A stretch of 64,000 nt of DNA, from NCBI GenBank assembly GCA_029260075.1, contig JAJDDY010000027.1:62001-126000 (forward strand). Direction: 5' to 3'. The DNA is from Phycisphaerae bacterium (GTDB lineage Bacteria; Planctomycetota; Phycisphaerae; UBA1845). Below are positions 47,148 to 57,933 of this stretch, piece after piece. Made by a program: the position numbers and the translations under genes. Each line of letters starts with the position of its first letter. Positions within the stretch are counted from its first letter, which is position 1. The notes under the pieces were generated by a model that searched no databases, had not been told where the DNA came from, and saw only the letters and a program-made list of their open reading frames with translations.

Positions 47148-47744
47148 CTAACCGGCGCCAGCCAGCGCCTTACCCACCTTACGCCGTACCTGCTCGTCAT
47201 CGTAGCGGACGCCCTTGCCCTTATACGGCTCGGTCTTTCTCAGGCTCCGAATTTCGGCGGCAAACTGGCCAACCCGCTGTTTATCGAAACCACTGATCAC
47301 CATCGCCGCGGGCTCACTTTCGCCTCGCGCCGACTCGCGCTCGACCTTAATGGCCAAACCCTCGGGGACCGGCAATTCGAACTGTGAACCGATGCCACGG
47401 CGGCGACCGGTGAACCCCAAGCTAAGGTGCAACACGTTACCCTGAAGTTTGCAGCCGTAGCCCGTACCGAAAATCAACAGGCGCTTTTGAAAGCCTTCTG
47501 ATACGCCCTTCACCATGTTGGCGATCAGCGCCCGGGTCAACCCATGGTTGGCCCGGCTCGATTTCGTATCGTCGCTGCGCGTCACCGTGATCGTCGAACT
47601 CGACTGATCGAAACTGACCGCCGCATTGAACGGATGCGCCCAGACCGAATTCCCCTTCGGCCCCGACACACTCACATCGCGCCCGGACACTTTGACAGTC
47701 ACCCCAGAGGGGACCGTTATTGGTTTTTTTCCGATCCTTGACAT
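47148..47744 (-). CDS. rplF: 50S ribosomal protein L6
   Basis: A 198-residue protein with two L6 domains: MSRIGKKPITVPSGVTVKVS and, in the second, PEGLAIKVE and SGFDKQRVGQFAAEIRSLRK, then PEPYKGKGVRY-like text. An in-frame start 111 bases upstream, running into rpsH, is rejected. It lies near the factor-binding site of the 50S. Confidence 0.96.
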   Translation of the reverse strand: MSRIGKKPITVPSGVTVKVSGRDVSVSGPKGNSVWAHPFNAAVSFDQSSSTITVTRSDDTKSSRANHGLTRALIANMVKGVSEGFQKRLLIFGTGYGCKLQGNVLHLSLGFTGRRRGIGSQFELPVPEGLAIKVERESARGESEPAAMVISGFDKQRVGQFAAEIRSLRKTEPYKGKGVRYDDEQVRRKVGKALAGAG

Positions 47745-47806
47745 CAACAACACCCTAACGACCGATTGGCCCAAAGAGCTAGCAGCTCCGCCAAACCGAT
47801 GGCCGA

Positions 47807-48202
47807 CTAATATACCGTGCAGAGAACCTCGCCGCCGACGCTTTGTGCCCGACACGCACGATCACTGAGCACGCCCTTGTTCGTCGAAAGAATAGCGATA
47901 CCCAGTCCGTCCAACACCTTGCCCAAGTCGTTGACGCCGCGATAAACGCGACAGCCACTCTTGGACACGCGATCGATGGCGTGGATAACGTCCTCGCCCC
48001 GTGCGCCATACTTCAAGTCGATGCGGAGGATGCCTTGCTTGGTATCCTCGATAAAATCGAACCCGTTGACGTAGCCCTCGTCCTTGAGTACCTGCGCCAC
48101 ACCAATCTTGAGATTGGACGATGGCATGGACACCTGCTGATGCCGCGCACGAACACCGTTACGGATCCGCGTCAACATGTCGGCAATCGTATCAGACCAC
48201 AT
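47807..48202 (-). CDS. rpsH: 30S ribosomal protein S8
   Basis: A 131-residue central-domain 16S rRNA binder and often the translational repressor of the spc operon. Starts MWSDTIADMLTRIRNGVRAR; the C-terminal half has SKSGCRVYRGVNDLGKVLDG and ends GGEVLCTVY, the normal family end. Confidence 0.96.
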   Translation of the reverse strand: MWSDTIADMLTRIRNGVRARHQQVSMPSSNLKIGVAQVLKDEGYVNGFDFIEDTKQGILRIDLKYGARGEDVIHAIDRVSKSGCRVYRGVNDLGKVLDGLGIAILSTNKGVLSDRACRAQSVGGEVLCTVY

Positions 48203-48258
48203 AGAAGCTACACTCCGTCAATCGCGATCTGGAAGATCGCACGCAAACCGCCAGCTAC

Positions 48259-48444
48259 CTACCAGCTCGCCTTGCGAACACCGGGGATTACGCCCTCATG
48301 GGCCATGCCGCGAAAACAAATCCGACACAGACGGAACTTGCGGTACACCGCCCGAACGCGTCCACACAACTCACAACGCCGAATCTGACGACACGCGTAT
48401 TTGGGCTCTCGTTTCGCCTTTGCAATCCAAGCTTTAGTAGCCAT
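48259..48444 (-). CDS. rpsN: 30S ribosomal protein S14, zinc-binding (type Z)
   Basis: A 61-residue protein with the two CxxC pairs CELCGR and CRICFR and the C-terminal [11 protein letters not shown]. This is the short C+ form, matching the zinc forms of S4 and L36 in this cluster. Its stop is two bases from the rplE frame side, tightly packed. Confidence 0.97.
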   Translation of the reverse strand: MATKAWIAKAKREPKYACRQIRRCELCGRVRAVYRKFRLCRICFRGMAHEGVIPGVRKASW

Positions 48445-48446
48445 AC

Positions 48447-49001
48447 TTATTCCTGTTGTTCCGTCTTGCGGAATGGAACGCCGAGCAGGGCCAACAACTC
48501 CCTCGCGTGGGCGTCCGTTCCGGCCGTAGTGACAAACGTCACGTTCATGCCGTGCGTAAAGGCCACCTTGGCCAGGTCAATCTCTGCAAAGATCGTCTGG
48601 TCCGAAATGCCCATCGAATAGTTACCCCGACCATCAAAGCTACGCGGGTTGAGGCCTCGAAAGTCGCGCATACGTGGAATAGCGGCGTTGACCAATCGGT
48701 CCACAAATTCGAACATCCGCTTGCCCCGCAACGTAACCCGACATCCGACCTCGTAACCCTTGCGGAGTTTGAAGTTGGACACCGAACGCCGAGCGCGACG
48801 AATCTGCGCTTTCTGACCGGAAATCCGACCGAGATCGGCGGCTACTTCGGGAAGTCGCTTCTTGTCGACCACGGGGGATCCCGTGCCCATCGAGATCACG
48901 ACCTTGCTTAACCGCGGCACGGCCATCGGATTCTCGATGCCCAAAGTCTCTTTCAACTTCGGGCCCAACTCCGTCTTATATTGTTCTAACAACCTAGCCA
49001 T
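48447..49001 (-). CDS. rplE: 50S ribosomal protein L5
   Basis: A 184-residue 5S rRNA-binding protein of the central protuberance, contacting P-site t[23 protein letters not shown] is the family start; an in-frame ATG 30 bases upstream is less likely. [20 protein letters not shown] and [20 protein letters not shown] are conserved blocks. Confidence 0.96.
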   Translation of the reverse strand: MARLLEQYKTELGPKLKETLGIENPMAVPRLSKVVISMGTGSPVVDKKRLPEVAADLGRISGQKAQIRRARRSVSNFKLRKGYEVGCRVTLRGKRMFEFVDRLVNAAIPRMRDFRGLNPRSFDGRGNYSMGISDQTIFAEIDLAKVAFTHGMNVTFVTTAGTDAHARELLALLGVPFRKTEQQE

Positions 49002-49039
49002 CGGCTCGCGTTCCGATCTCAAAAAACTCACTGCTGAAT

Positions 49040-49402
49040 CTATTCCGACGCACGTTCGGTCCGCGTCAGCGTGTGCAATGTCGTCCCCGACAACGCCACG
49101 CGACGCTTTTCAACGACGCGGCCGGTCTCATCGTTCCGTGTTACCTGAAAATGAACACGCTGACCCTTACCCGCGCCGGAATCGTACGCCAACACATTGG
49201 ACACATGGATCGGTGCCTCTTTCTGCAAACGTCCACCCTGCGGGTTACGCTGCGTCGGACGCACATGACGAAAGACCATGTTCACGCCCTCTACGATCAC
49301 CAAGCGACGGCGTAAATCCACACGCAACACCTTGCCACGCGCACCCCGGTGGTCGCCCGAGATCACTTCGACCATGTCGTTCTTACAAATGTGTACGGCC
49401 AT
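49040..49402 (-). CDS. rplX: 50S ribosomal protein L24
   Basis: A 120-residue assembly initiator with the KOW motif (DMVEVISGDHRGARGKVLRV) and GVNMVFRHVRPTQRNPQGGR. The usual length is about 105; the extra residues are at the C-terminus. Confidence 0.95.
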   Translation of the reverse strand: MAVHICKNDMVEVISGDHRGARGKVLRVDLRRRLVIVEGVNMVFRHVRPTQRNPQGGRLQKEAPIHVSNVLAYDSGAGKGQRVHFQVTRNDETGRVVEKRRVALSGTTLHTLTRTERASE

Positions 49403-49482
49403 GCGATATATCCAAACGAATCAGACCCACCGGTCCAACCCGGCCCCAATCTGGGGACCATGCTTCGCACTGCGAAGAGGAG

Positions 49483-49899
49483 CTAGACCACCTCTTCCGC
49501 TAGCGAAACGATCTTCATGAAATTCTTTTCGCGAAGCTCACGGGCCACAGCACCGAAGATCCGCGTACCACGCGGCTCGTTCTTATCATCCAAGAGCACG
49601 ACCGCGTTCGAATCAAAACGAACGTAGCTACCGTCAGGCCGGCGTGTCGGCATCTTCATGCGGACCACGACCGCCTTCGCTTTTCGGCGCTTGGACCGAT
49701 CCTTGCGATCCGCACCACCGCTGAACTCGCTACCCGGCAACGACTTTTTCACCGTGACCAGCACGATGTCGCCGATCCTGGCGCACTTCAGACGCTTCTT
49801 GCCGGCGCGAGACGTACTACCCTTATATACGTTGATCACCATGGCGGCTTTGGCGCCCGTGTTATCGGTCACGTCCACCACGGTTTGCATCTGGATCAT
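49483..49899 (-). CDS. rplN: 50S ribosomal protein L14 with a basic loop insertion
   Basis: A 138-residue protein at the intersubunit face. [20 protein letters not shown] and the C-terminal [20 protein letters not shown] are standard. Compared with the usual 122 residues, extra basic residues lie around 28-36 ([10 protein letters not shown]) and 60-74 ([15 protein letters not shown]). Confidence 0.95.
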   Translation of the reverse strand: MIQMQTVVDVTDNTGAKAAMVINVYKGSTSRAGKKRLKCARIGDIVLVTVKKSLPGSEFSGGADRKDRSKRRKAKAVVVRMKMPTRRPDGSYVRFDSNAVVLLDDKNEPRGTRIFGAVARELREKNFMKIVSLAEEVV

Positions 49900-49963
49900 C
49901 GTATCGACCTTACTTTGAAACTAGGCACCGGACGCCTGCCCGGTAGGGCCACAAACGCCCCTG

Positions 49964-50254
49964 CTAAGCAACCGAACGTACCACGCGAATCAAGCGCCAC
50001 GACTTCGTCTTCGAAATAGGACGACAGGCCATGACCTCGACCGTATCACCCATCGCGGCCTTGTTGGCTTCGTCATGGGCATACAACGTCGTAGAACGCT
50101 TGTAATACTTTCCGTACTTCGGATGCTTGACCATATAGTCAAAACTCACACGAATCGTCTTTTGCCCTTTGTCCGAGACCACCGTCCCGACGCGGACTTC
50201 GCGTTTGTTCCGTTCTTTGTTGCCATCTACTGCGTTTGTCACAATCGTTGCCAT
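49964..50254 (-). CDS. rpsQ: 30S ribosomal protein S17
   Basis: A 96-residue early 16S rRNA binder, OB fold: KREVRVGTVVSDKGQKTIRV, then KHPKYGKYYKRSTTLYAHDE and GDTVEVMACRPISKTKSWRL. The N-terminus has about ten extra residues. Confidence 0.96.
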   Translation of the reverse strand: MATIVTNAVDGNKERNKREVRVGTVVSDKGQKTIRVSFDYMVKHPKYGKYYKRSTTLYAHDEANKAAMGDTVEVMACRPISKTKSWRLIRVVRSVA

Positions 50255-50297
50255 CCGTCGTGGGAGCGAACAATCGCCGCCCCGAAAACATTATGCC

Positions 50298-50543
50298 TTA
50301 CTTAGCCTTGACCGCGGCGACCGCTTCCAGATGCCGTTGCGTCTGCTCAATTGCTTCCTCGCCGCGCTCATTGAGAATCGTCAAGACCCTCGCAATATCC
50401 TTGGCCGCATCCCTAATCTGATGCGGATTCTCAAGCTTCTCGGTCACCGCCTGCGATCGAAGATCGAAGGCATGCCTCCGGAGGCGCTCCAGCTCGGAGT
50501 GCAACTCCGCAGTCTTCATGGCTCGATACTCGTTCGCCTTCAC
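50298..50543 (-). CDS. rpmC: 50S ribosomal protein L29
   Basis: An 81-residue protein at the tunnel exit: KANEYRAMKTAELHSELERL, then RRHAFDLRSQAVTEKLENPH. GTG at 50543 is chosen because GGGGAG lies ten bases upstream and it gives the family N-terminus; TTG at 50561 is in frame but starts inside that site. The C-terminal helix is somewhat extended. Confidence 0.93.
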   Translation of the reverse strand: MKANEYRAMKTAELHSELERLRRHAFDLRSQAVTEKLENPHQIRDAAKDIARVLTILNERGEEAIEQTQRHLEAVAAVKAK

Positions 50544-50564
50544 AACGACAATACTCCCCAATGA

Positions 50565-50984
50565 CTACAGACCGTGGCGACGCTTCACAAAACGACACCG
50601 AAAAGGCATCTTGTGCGTTACCCGCAACAGCGCACCACGGGCAATCTCTTCCTTAACACCACCGATCTCAAAGATCATCGTGCCTTCGCGGACGCGAGCG
50701 ACCCAGTAGTCCGGCTCACCTTTTCCTTTACCCATCCGCGTTTCGAGCGGCTTGGACGAAACGGGCTTGTGCGGGAACACCCGCGTATAGACCCGTCCTT
50801 CGCGGTGGAGGTAGTGCGTCGCCGCGATTCGTCCGGCCTCCAACTGACGAGCGGTAATCCAACCGGCCGCCAGAATCTGCAAACCGTACTCACCGAACGA
50901 AACCACGTTACCCCGCGACGCCCGCCCGCACACTTTGCCGCGCTGACTTTTGCGCCACCTTACTCTCTTGGGCATCATGGCCAT
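50565..50984 (-). CDS. rplP: 50S ribosomal protein L16
   Basis: A 139-residue protein near the A-site. MPKRVRWRKSQRGKVCGRAS, GKGKGEPDYWVARVREGTMI then FEIGGV are conserved. ATG 50984 has GGTGGAG eight bases upstream; ATGs at 50978 and 50975 are alternatives. Confidence 0.96.
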   Translation of the reverse strand: MAMMPKRVRWRKSQRGKVCGRASRGNVVSFGEYGLQILAAGWITARQLEAGRIAATHYLHREGRVYTRVFPHKPVSSKPLETRMGKGKGEPDYWVARVREGTMIFEIGGVKEEIARGALLRVTHKMPFRCRFVKRRHGL

Positions 50985-51070
50985 GACGTATACTCCACCC
51001 GCCTACCGGGAATTCAACAAAACACGCCCACCAACGACGGACAACTTAACCAACCAAGCACACCACGCGA

Positions 51071-51769
51071 TCAACCGCGCTTACCGCGACGCTCACGACC
51101 GCGGGGGGCCACATCTTCCAACGCCACCTCTTCACCGTACCGACCGTGGTACAGCCAAACCTTGATACCGATGGCACCATACGTCGTTCGAGAAGTGGCC
51201 GTGCCATAGTCCACATGGGCTTGCAGCGTATGCAACGGAATAGAGCCGCGAATTTGCGTCTCCTTCCGCGCCATCTCCGCACCACCCAAACGACCCTTGC
51301 ACATGATCTTGATGCCCTTGGCACCACAGGCCATGGACGCATCGGCACGCATCTTCATCACCCGGCGAAAGCTCGTTCGCTTGCGGAGCTGCTCCGCAAT
51401 GGCCTCAGCCACAAGCTTCGCGTTGCCGTCGGGTACCTTGATCTCGACAATATTCAAATTGATCTTCCGGTCGATCAAGTCTTCAAGCTCACCCTTGAGC
51501 TTGTCGACCTCGGCGCCTTTGGCGCCGATGACCAGTCCCGGACGGGCCGTATGAAGGAACACCTTCACTTCGTCCCGCGTTCGTTCGATCTCAACACGCG
51601 CCACCGCAGCGTATGGGGGTTGACGGTTGAGCCGATGGTCCACGTAACGCCGGACCCGGGCATCCTCAATCAGAAACTCCGCGAACGCCGCCTTGGGCGC
51701 GAACCATCTGGAGCGCCAATCTTCGGTGATCCCAATCCGGAATCCCGTTGGATGAATTTTCTGTCCCAC
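51071..51769 (-). CDS. rpsC: 30S ribosomal protein S3
   Basis: A 232-residue protein at the mRNA entry, KH type 2 domain with VIGAKGAEVDKLKGELEDLI. The start is GTG at 51769 (GQKIHPTGFRIGITEDWRSR), with GGGAG six bases upstream; a longer frame to 51883 overlaps rplV and is rejected. The tail is basic (GRERRGKRG). Confidence 0.95.
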   Translation of the reverse strand: MGQKIHPTGFRIGITEDWRSRWFAPKAAFAEFLIEDARVRRYVDHRLNRQPPYAAVARVEIERTRDEVKVFLHTARPGLVIGAKGAEVDKLKGELEDLIDRKINLNIVEIKVPDGNAKLVAEAIAEQLRKRTSFRRVMKMRADASMACGAKGIKIMCKGRLGGAEMARKETQIRGSIPLHTLQAHVDYGTATSRTTYGAIGIKVWLYHGRYGEEVALEDVAPRGRERRGKRG

Positions 51770-51801
51770 GCGTAACTCCCACGCCGCTACGAAGCGACTG
51801 G

Positions 51802-52155
51802 TTAACCCTCGGCCACCGTCAAAACAATGTGACTGGTCCTCTTGGCGATCGGATGAGCCCGACCACGATCTTTCGGCCGCCACCGGCGGAAGTAAGGGCC
51901 GCCGTCGACACGGGCTTCCTTGACGATCAGGCGATGCATATCCGCCTCATGCTCGTCAGCACTCACCATCGCCGACCTCAACACAGCCTCAACCATTCGG
52001 GCAGCGCGACGCCGATTGAACCGCAGTTGGTCCATCGCATCGCTGCAACGCTGCCCGCGGATCATGTCAACCGTCAGCCGGGCCTTGCGCGGCGAAATCC
52101 GAGCAAAGCGATGCAGCGCCGTCCACAAGCGTTCCGTACTGGTTTTCGAAGCCAT
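51802..52155 (-). CDS. rplV: 50S ribosomal protein L22
   Basis: A 117-residue protein whose beta-hairpin lines the exit tunnel. RISPRKARLTVDMIRGQRCS, KEARVDGGPYFRRWRPKDRG then RAHPIAKRTSHI are conserved. ATG 52155 used; an in-frame TTG precedes it. Confidence 0.96.
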   Translation of the reverse strand: MASKTSTERLWTALHRFARISPRKARLTVDMIRGQRCSDAMDQLRFNRRRAARMVEAVLRSAMVSADEHEADMHRLIVKEARVDGGPYFRRWRPKDRGRAHPIAKRTSHIVLTVAEG

Positions 52156-52208
52156 CAAATTAACCCAACAAAACAGGAAACTCTAGCAACAGCCGCCAGG
52201 TTCCATAG

Positions 52209-52481
52209 CTACCGTTTCTTCTTGCCGCCGACGTGGCCACGAAACGTCCGCGTCGGACTGAACTCACCCAGTTTGTGACCAACCATTTCCTCGGTTACGT
52301 AAACAGAGTGAAAGACCTTGCCGTTATGCACCTCAAAACGATGCCCGACAAACTCAGGAACGATCGTACATGAGCGACACCACGTCTTGAGCGAGGTCGA
52401 CGAACCAGAGGCCTTGAGGTTCATCACCTTCCCAAAGAGCTTCTCATCGACAAAGGGGCCCTTCTTCTGCGACCGTGTCAT
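52209..52481 (-). CDS. rpsS: 30S ribosomal protein S19
   Basis: A 90-residue head protein. [40 protein letters not shown] then [18 protein letters not shown] are typical. A terminator-shaped hairpin stands between rplB and this gene (52530-52564), unusual inside an S10 operon. Confidence 0.96.
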   Translation of the reverse strand: MTRSQKKGPFVDEKLFGKVMNLKASGSSTSLKTWCRSCTIVPEFVGHRFEVHNGKVFHSVYVTEEMVGHKLGEFSPTRTFRGHVGGKKKR

Positions 52482-52529
52482 TTGGAACGCTCCATCGGGA
52501 TCAACGTGCTTCGCACTCGATCACTCGCC

Positions 52530-52564
52530 AAAAAAACGGGCACCCGAAACCATCAAGTGCCCGT
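52530..52564 (-). terminator. intrinsic terminator shape between rplB and rpsS
   Basis: On the minus strand ACGGGCAC (52564-52557), a 13-base loop, GTGCCCGT (52543-52536), then a run of seven T (52536-52530, the first shared with the stem). It starts ten bases after the rplB stop. Canonical in shape; it could act as partial terminator or attenuator within the ribosomal protein operon. Confidence 0.7.
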
Positions 52565-52573
52565 AAAAAATCA

Positions 52574-53440
52574 CTATCGCTTAGGCCGCGGAAGCTGCCC
52601 ATAACGCTTACTCTTACGACGGCGCAAGATACGCCGATTCGAAATCTTATTGTTGGGACGCGTGCGTCCACCCTTGGCCAACTTGCCTGTCGGACTGCAC
52701 GGGTGACGACCACCACCGCTCCGGCCTTCACCACCACCCAGTGGGTGAGAGACCGGGTTTTGGGCCGTGCCGCGCACATGAGGCCGGCGACCGCGATGAC
52801 GGTTTCGACCGGCCTTACCCCACCGTAAACCGCGATGGTCCACGTTGCCGATCTGCCCAATCGTTCCGCGACATTCGGAGCGAACCTCTCTCATTTCACC
52901 GGAAGGCATAATGAGAATCGCCCACTTGTCGTCGCGAGACAAAAGCCTAGCCGACGCGCCGGCAGCACGGGCAATCTTCCCGCCTTGTCCGCTATTCATC
53001 TCAATATTATGAACGTCCAATCCCGGTGGAATCGAACGGAGCGGCATGGCATTGCCAACCTTGGGCTCGACCTGCGTACCGCTTTCGACCTCGTCGCCCT
53101 TAGTCAACCCTGTCGGCGCCAGAATATATCGCTTTTCACCGTCTGGGTAGTGGAGGAGGGCGATATGGCAGGAGCGATTCGGGTCATACTCAATCGCCAC
53201 CACACTACCAACAGAGCCGTCCTTATTCCGCTTGAAGTCAATACGGCGATAGATCTTGCGAGCGCCGCCACCGCGATGACGCGACGTGATCACGCCGTGG
53301 TGGTTTCGGCCACCCTTTCGGCAGATACGCTCGCACAACGACTTCTCCGGACGCTTGCGATTGCCGGTCAACTCGGAATAATCGTTGACGTTCGACGCAC
53401 GGCGTCCAGGCGACGTTGGCTTGTATGTTTTGACACCCAT
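52574..53440 (-). CDS. rplB: 50S ribosomal protein L2
   Basis: A 288-residue primary 23S rRNA binder needed for peptidyl transferase. MGVKTYKPTSPGRRASNVND, the KNSGRN-like SGQGGKIARAAGASARLL region and the C-terminal VSHPLGGGEGRSGGGRHPCS with the conserved His are present. The tail FLRRRKS/KRYG form is slightly long. Confidence 0.97.
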   Translation of the reverse strand: MGVKTYKPTSPGRRASNVNDYSELTGNRKRPEKSLCERICRKGGRNHHGVITSRHRGGGARKIYRRIDFKRNKDGSVGSVVAIEYDPNRSCHIALLHYPDGEKRYILAPTGLTKGDEVESGTQVEPKVGNAMPLRSIPPGLDVHNIEMNSGQGGKIARAAGASARLLSRDDKWAILIMPSGEMREVRSECRGTIGQIGNVDHRGLRWGKAGRNRHRGRRPHVRGTAQNPVSHPLGGGEGRSGGGRHPCSPTGKLAKGGRTRPNNKISNRRILRRRKSKRYGQLPRPKR

Positions 53441-53497
53441 CAGTCAATGGACCTTGTATCGACCGGCAGTCCAACCGCCGACCGCAACACAATCGTC

Positions 53498-53809
53498 TTA
53501 GAACAGATCTATGTGGAATTCGCCGCGCAACACGACGACAGCCTTCTTCCAATCGGGACGACGCCCCATCTTGAACTTCACCCGACGCATCTTGCCCTTA
53601 CGGGAAGAGGTTCGAACCGAACTCACCCGCACGCCGTAAATCTTCTCAATGGCCTGGCGAATCTCAGGCTTAGACGCCTTGGGGTGAACCTCAAAGGTAT
53701 ACGCCCCGCCGCGAGCACGCTCATGCCTCGTGGCTGCATGGGACTGCTGCGACTGATGCGTGCCCTTCTCGGTCACCAGGGGTCGTCGAACTACGTGATA
53801 AATATCCAT
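53498..53809 (-). CDS. rplW: 50S ribosomal protein L23
   Basis: A 103-residue protein at the tunnel exit, docking site for trigger factor and SRP. MDIYHVVRRPLVTEKGTHQS, TFEVHPKASKPEIRQAIEKI then YGVRVSSVRTSSRKGKMRR are family blocks. Only five bases separate it from rplD. Confidence 0.96.
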   Translation of the reverse strand: MDIYHVVRRPLVTEKGTHQSQQSHAATRHERARGGAYTFEVHPKASKPEIRQAIEKIYGVRVSSVRTSSRKGKMRRVKFKMGRRPDWKKAVVVLRGEFHIDLF

Positions 53810-53814
53810 GGTTA

Positions 53815-54471
53815 CTACTCGCCCGAATCGTCGCCCGCCGGGGCCGTTCCGACACCAACGAGCCGCTCAAAGGCCGGCCTCGTAAAAATGACCTTGCGAC
53901 GCCGAAGCACCTCATAGGCAGTAAGTTCATCAACCGTCCGAATGTCCGCCTTGGGGATATTGCGACCGGACAGGTAGACGTTGCGGTCACGCTCATTGAT
54001 CGCCATGAGGCAACCCCTGTCGGCACCCAACGCCGAAAACATACCCGCCATCAACTTAGTCTTGACCTCGGGACAGGAAAAACCATCTACCACCACGACG
54101 TCGTTCGCTCGAATTTTGGCGAGCAAGGCACTGTCGCGAGCCAGTCGACGCATCTTCTGCGGCATGGCCGCCACGGCGCGCGGGCCGCGCTTCGCGAACG
54201 TATGGCCGCCACCGCGACGGATCGGCGTTCTCGCCATGCCCGCACGAGCGTTACCCGTACCCTTTTGACGATAAAGCTTGCGTGTCGAACCGGAAACATC
54301 CGAACGCGACTTCGTTCTTGCACTGTGCTGGCGCTGGCGATCGAGAAAGGCCACGACCGCCTGCTTGATCAACTGATGTCGAACGCGACCGCCGAGCACG
54401 GCCGGATCGAAGGAAATCTCGCCGGCGGACTTGCCCTGCATATCAACTACGGGGACAGCATCCATCAGCAA
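53815..54471 (-). CDS. rplD: 50S ribosomal protein L4
   Basis: A 218-residue protein, in E. coli also the autorepressor of the S10 operon. The extended tunnel loop has RKLYRQKGTGNARAGMARTP and IRRGGGHTFAKRGPR. Its first codons overlap the end of rplC by seven bases, suggesting translational coupling. Confidence 0.96.
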   Translation of the reverse strand: MLMDAVPVVDMQGKSAGEISFDPAVLGGRVRHQLIKQAVVAFLDRQRQHSARTKSRSDVSGSTRKLYRQKGTGNARAGMARTPIRRGGGHTFAKRGPRAVAAMPQKMRRLARDSALLAKIRANDVVVVDGFSCPEVKTKLMAGMFSALGADRGCLMAINERDRNVYLSGRNIPKADIRTVDELTAYEVLRRRKVIFTRPAFERLVGVGTAPAGDDSGE

Positions 54472-55121
54472 CCACCCTTCTTCTTCGCTTGCTGAACGAC
54501 GACCACCGAGCCGCTAGGACCAGGGACGCTCCCGCGAATCAACATAACGTCGCTGTCGCGATCGACCGACACGAGCGAAAGGTTGGTGGCGGTACAACGC
54601 ACGTGACCCATTTGACCGGCCATCCGTTTACCCTTCTTGACGCCGCGACCAGTAGCACCGGGCGCGTCACCGCCAATACTTCCGGCGGAGCGATGCTTGC
54701 GCTCGACACCGTGCGAGGCTTCTTTACCACCAAAACCATGCCGCTTCATGACGCCCGCGAAACCAGCACCTTTGGTCGTACCAGTCACGTCGACGTAGGC
54801 GACCGAGCCGCCATCGAACTGCTCGACGGTTAGCACGTCACCCGCAGCCAGTTTCGCCGCTTCATTCAGTCGAATCTCTCGAACCGTACGCTTGGGACCG
54901 GTGCCCGCCTTGGCGGCGTGGCCGATCATGGGTCGCGTGGAACGATGCGGCTTGACGTCACCAAATGCGATCTGCACCGCGTCGTACCCGTCCGTCTCTT
55001 TGGTTCGCACCTGAAGCACAACACAGGGACCGGCCTGAACCACGGTGACAGGGATCGCCCGCCCGCGTTCGCCGAGTATCTGCGTCATGCCGATTTTCGT
55101 ACCAATCAAAGCCGGAATCAT
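54465..55121 (-). CDS. rplC: 50S ribosomal protein L3
   Basis: A 218-residue protein that reaches toward the peptidyl transferase centre. MIPALIGTKIGMTQILGERG, GTTKGAGFAGVMKRHGFGG and GRGVKKGKRMAGQMGHVRCT are conserved. A small inverted repeat (AAGCCCG/CGGGCTT, 55135-55164) lies just upstream in the 146-base gap from rpsJ. Confidence 0.96.
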   Translation of the reverse strand: MIPALIGTKIGMTQILGERGRAIPVTVVQAGPCVVLQVRTKETDGYDAVQIAFGDVKPHRSTRPMIGHAAKAGTGPKRTVREIRLNEAAKLAAGDVLTVEQFDGGSVAYVDVTGTTKGAGFAGVMKRHGFGGKEASHGVERKHRSAGSIGGDAPGATGRGVKKGKRMAGQMGHVRCTATNLSLVSVDRDSDVMLIRGSVPGPSGSVVVVQQAKKKGGC

Positions 55122-55267
55122 TTATCTATCACCCAAGCCCGCGACCACTTCGGATGACGGGCTTCATCCTGGTATTTCTTACGTGCGATAAAGCTCACAC
55201 GCCTGTTGTCGACAAAGGAGGATTAAAGAACTTGACCCACCGCCGCCTGCTTCTTACGCCACCTCGC

Positions 55268-55579
55268 CTACGTCTTGATCTTGATGAACACGCCAGCGGG
55301 CACCTGAATGCGGTTGATGGCTTCGACCGTTCGTGCAGTTGGTTCACTGATGTCAATGATGCGCTTATGAGTTCGCATTTCGAACTGCTCGCGCGATTTC
55401 TTGTCGATGTGGGGTCCACGTAGAACGGTGTATCGCTCGATGCGTGTAGGGAGGGGAATCGGACCATGGACCTTAGCACTGGTGCGCTTGGCCTGCTCGA
55501 CGATCTCGCGAGCCGCCGCATCGAGCGCACGCGTGTCGTACGCCTCCATACGAATCCGAATCCGCAACTTACTACTCAT
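55268..55579 (-). CDS. rpsJ: 30S ribosomal protein S10
   Basis: A 103-residue protein that also serves as NusE in antitermination. [40 protein letters not shown] then [19 protein letters not shown] are typical. ATG 55579 used; one 12 bases upstream is in frame. First gene after the promoter at 55649-55676. No tuf gene precedes it. Confidence 0.96.
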   Translation of the reverse strand: MSSKLRIRIRMEAYDTRALDAAAREIVEQAKRTSAKVHGPIPLPTRIERYTVLRGPHIDKKSREQFEMRTHKRIIDISEPTARTVEAINRIQVPAGVFIKIKT

Positions 55580-55648
55580 CTCGACTGACACCCAATCTCA
55601 TCGACACGCTACAGCGGCAAAAAACGAAAATTTACCGCAGACCCGGAA

Positions 55649-55701
55649 GCTTAATCCAACGCCGCCCCCTGTCAACCTCTACCGGTGGAACTTTTTTTTT
55701 G
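55649..55701 (-). promoter_or_regulatory. promoter of the S10-spc-alpha cluster with A-tract
   Basis: On the minus strand: a run of nine A (55701-55693), then TTGACA (55676-55671, consensus -35), 16 bases, TAAGCT (55654-55649, -10). It lies 70 bases before rpsJ. The A-tract 16 bases upstream of the -35 could act as an UP element, as at strong ribosomal promoters. A true start site is not proven. Confidence 0.55.
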
Positions 55702-55760
55702 AGAACTGGCCTAATCTTGTGGAGACCGGGCCTCACGGCGTCCGAGAGAACCATTCCACC

Positions 55761-57827
<2,067 letters not shown>

Positions 57828-57876
57828 GAGCCCCACCTTGCCTTGTAGCACCGGGCGTTTCGGCGCACGAACAATG

Positions 57877-57907
57877 AAAACGAGCCCGCCCGAGGTTCGG
57901 GCGGGCT
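57877..57907 (-). terminator. terminator-like hairpin between rpsG and EF-G2
   Basis: On the minus strand AGCCCGCCCG (57907-57898), loop AACCT, CGGGCGGGCT (57892-57883), then CGTTTTC. A perfect 10-base GC-rich stem with a short T-run, 27 bases after the rpsG stop. It suggests reduced read-through into EF-G2. Confidence 0.6.
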
Positions 57908-57933
57908 CTGTATGCTGGATTAAGTTTTGCGAA

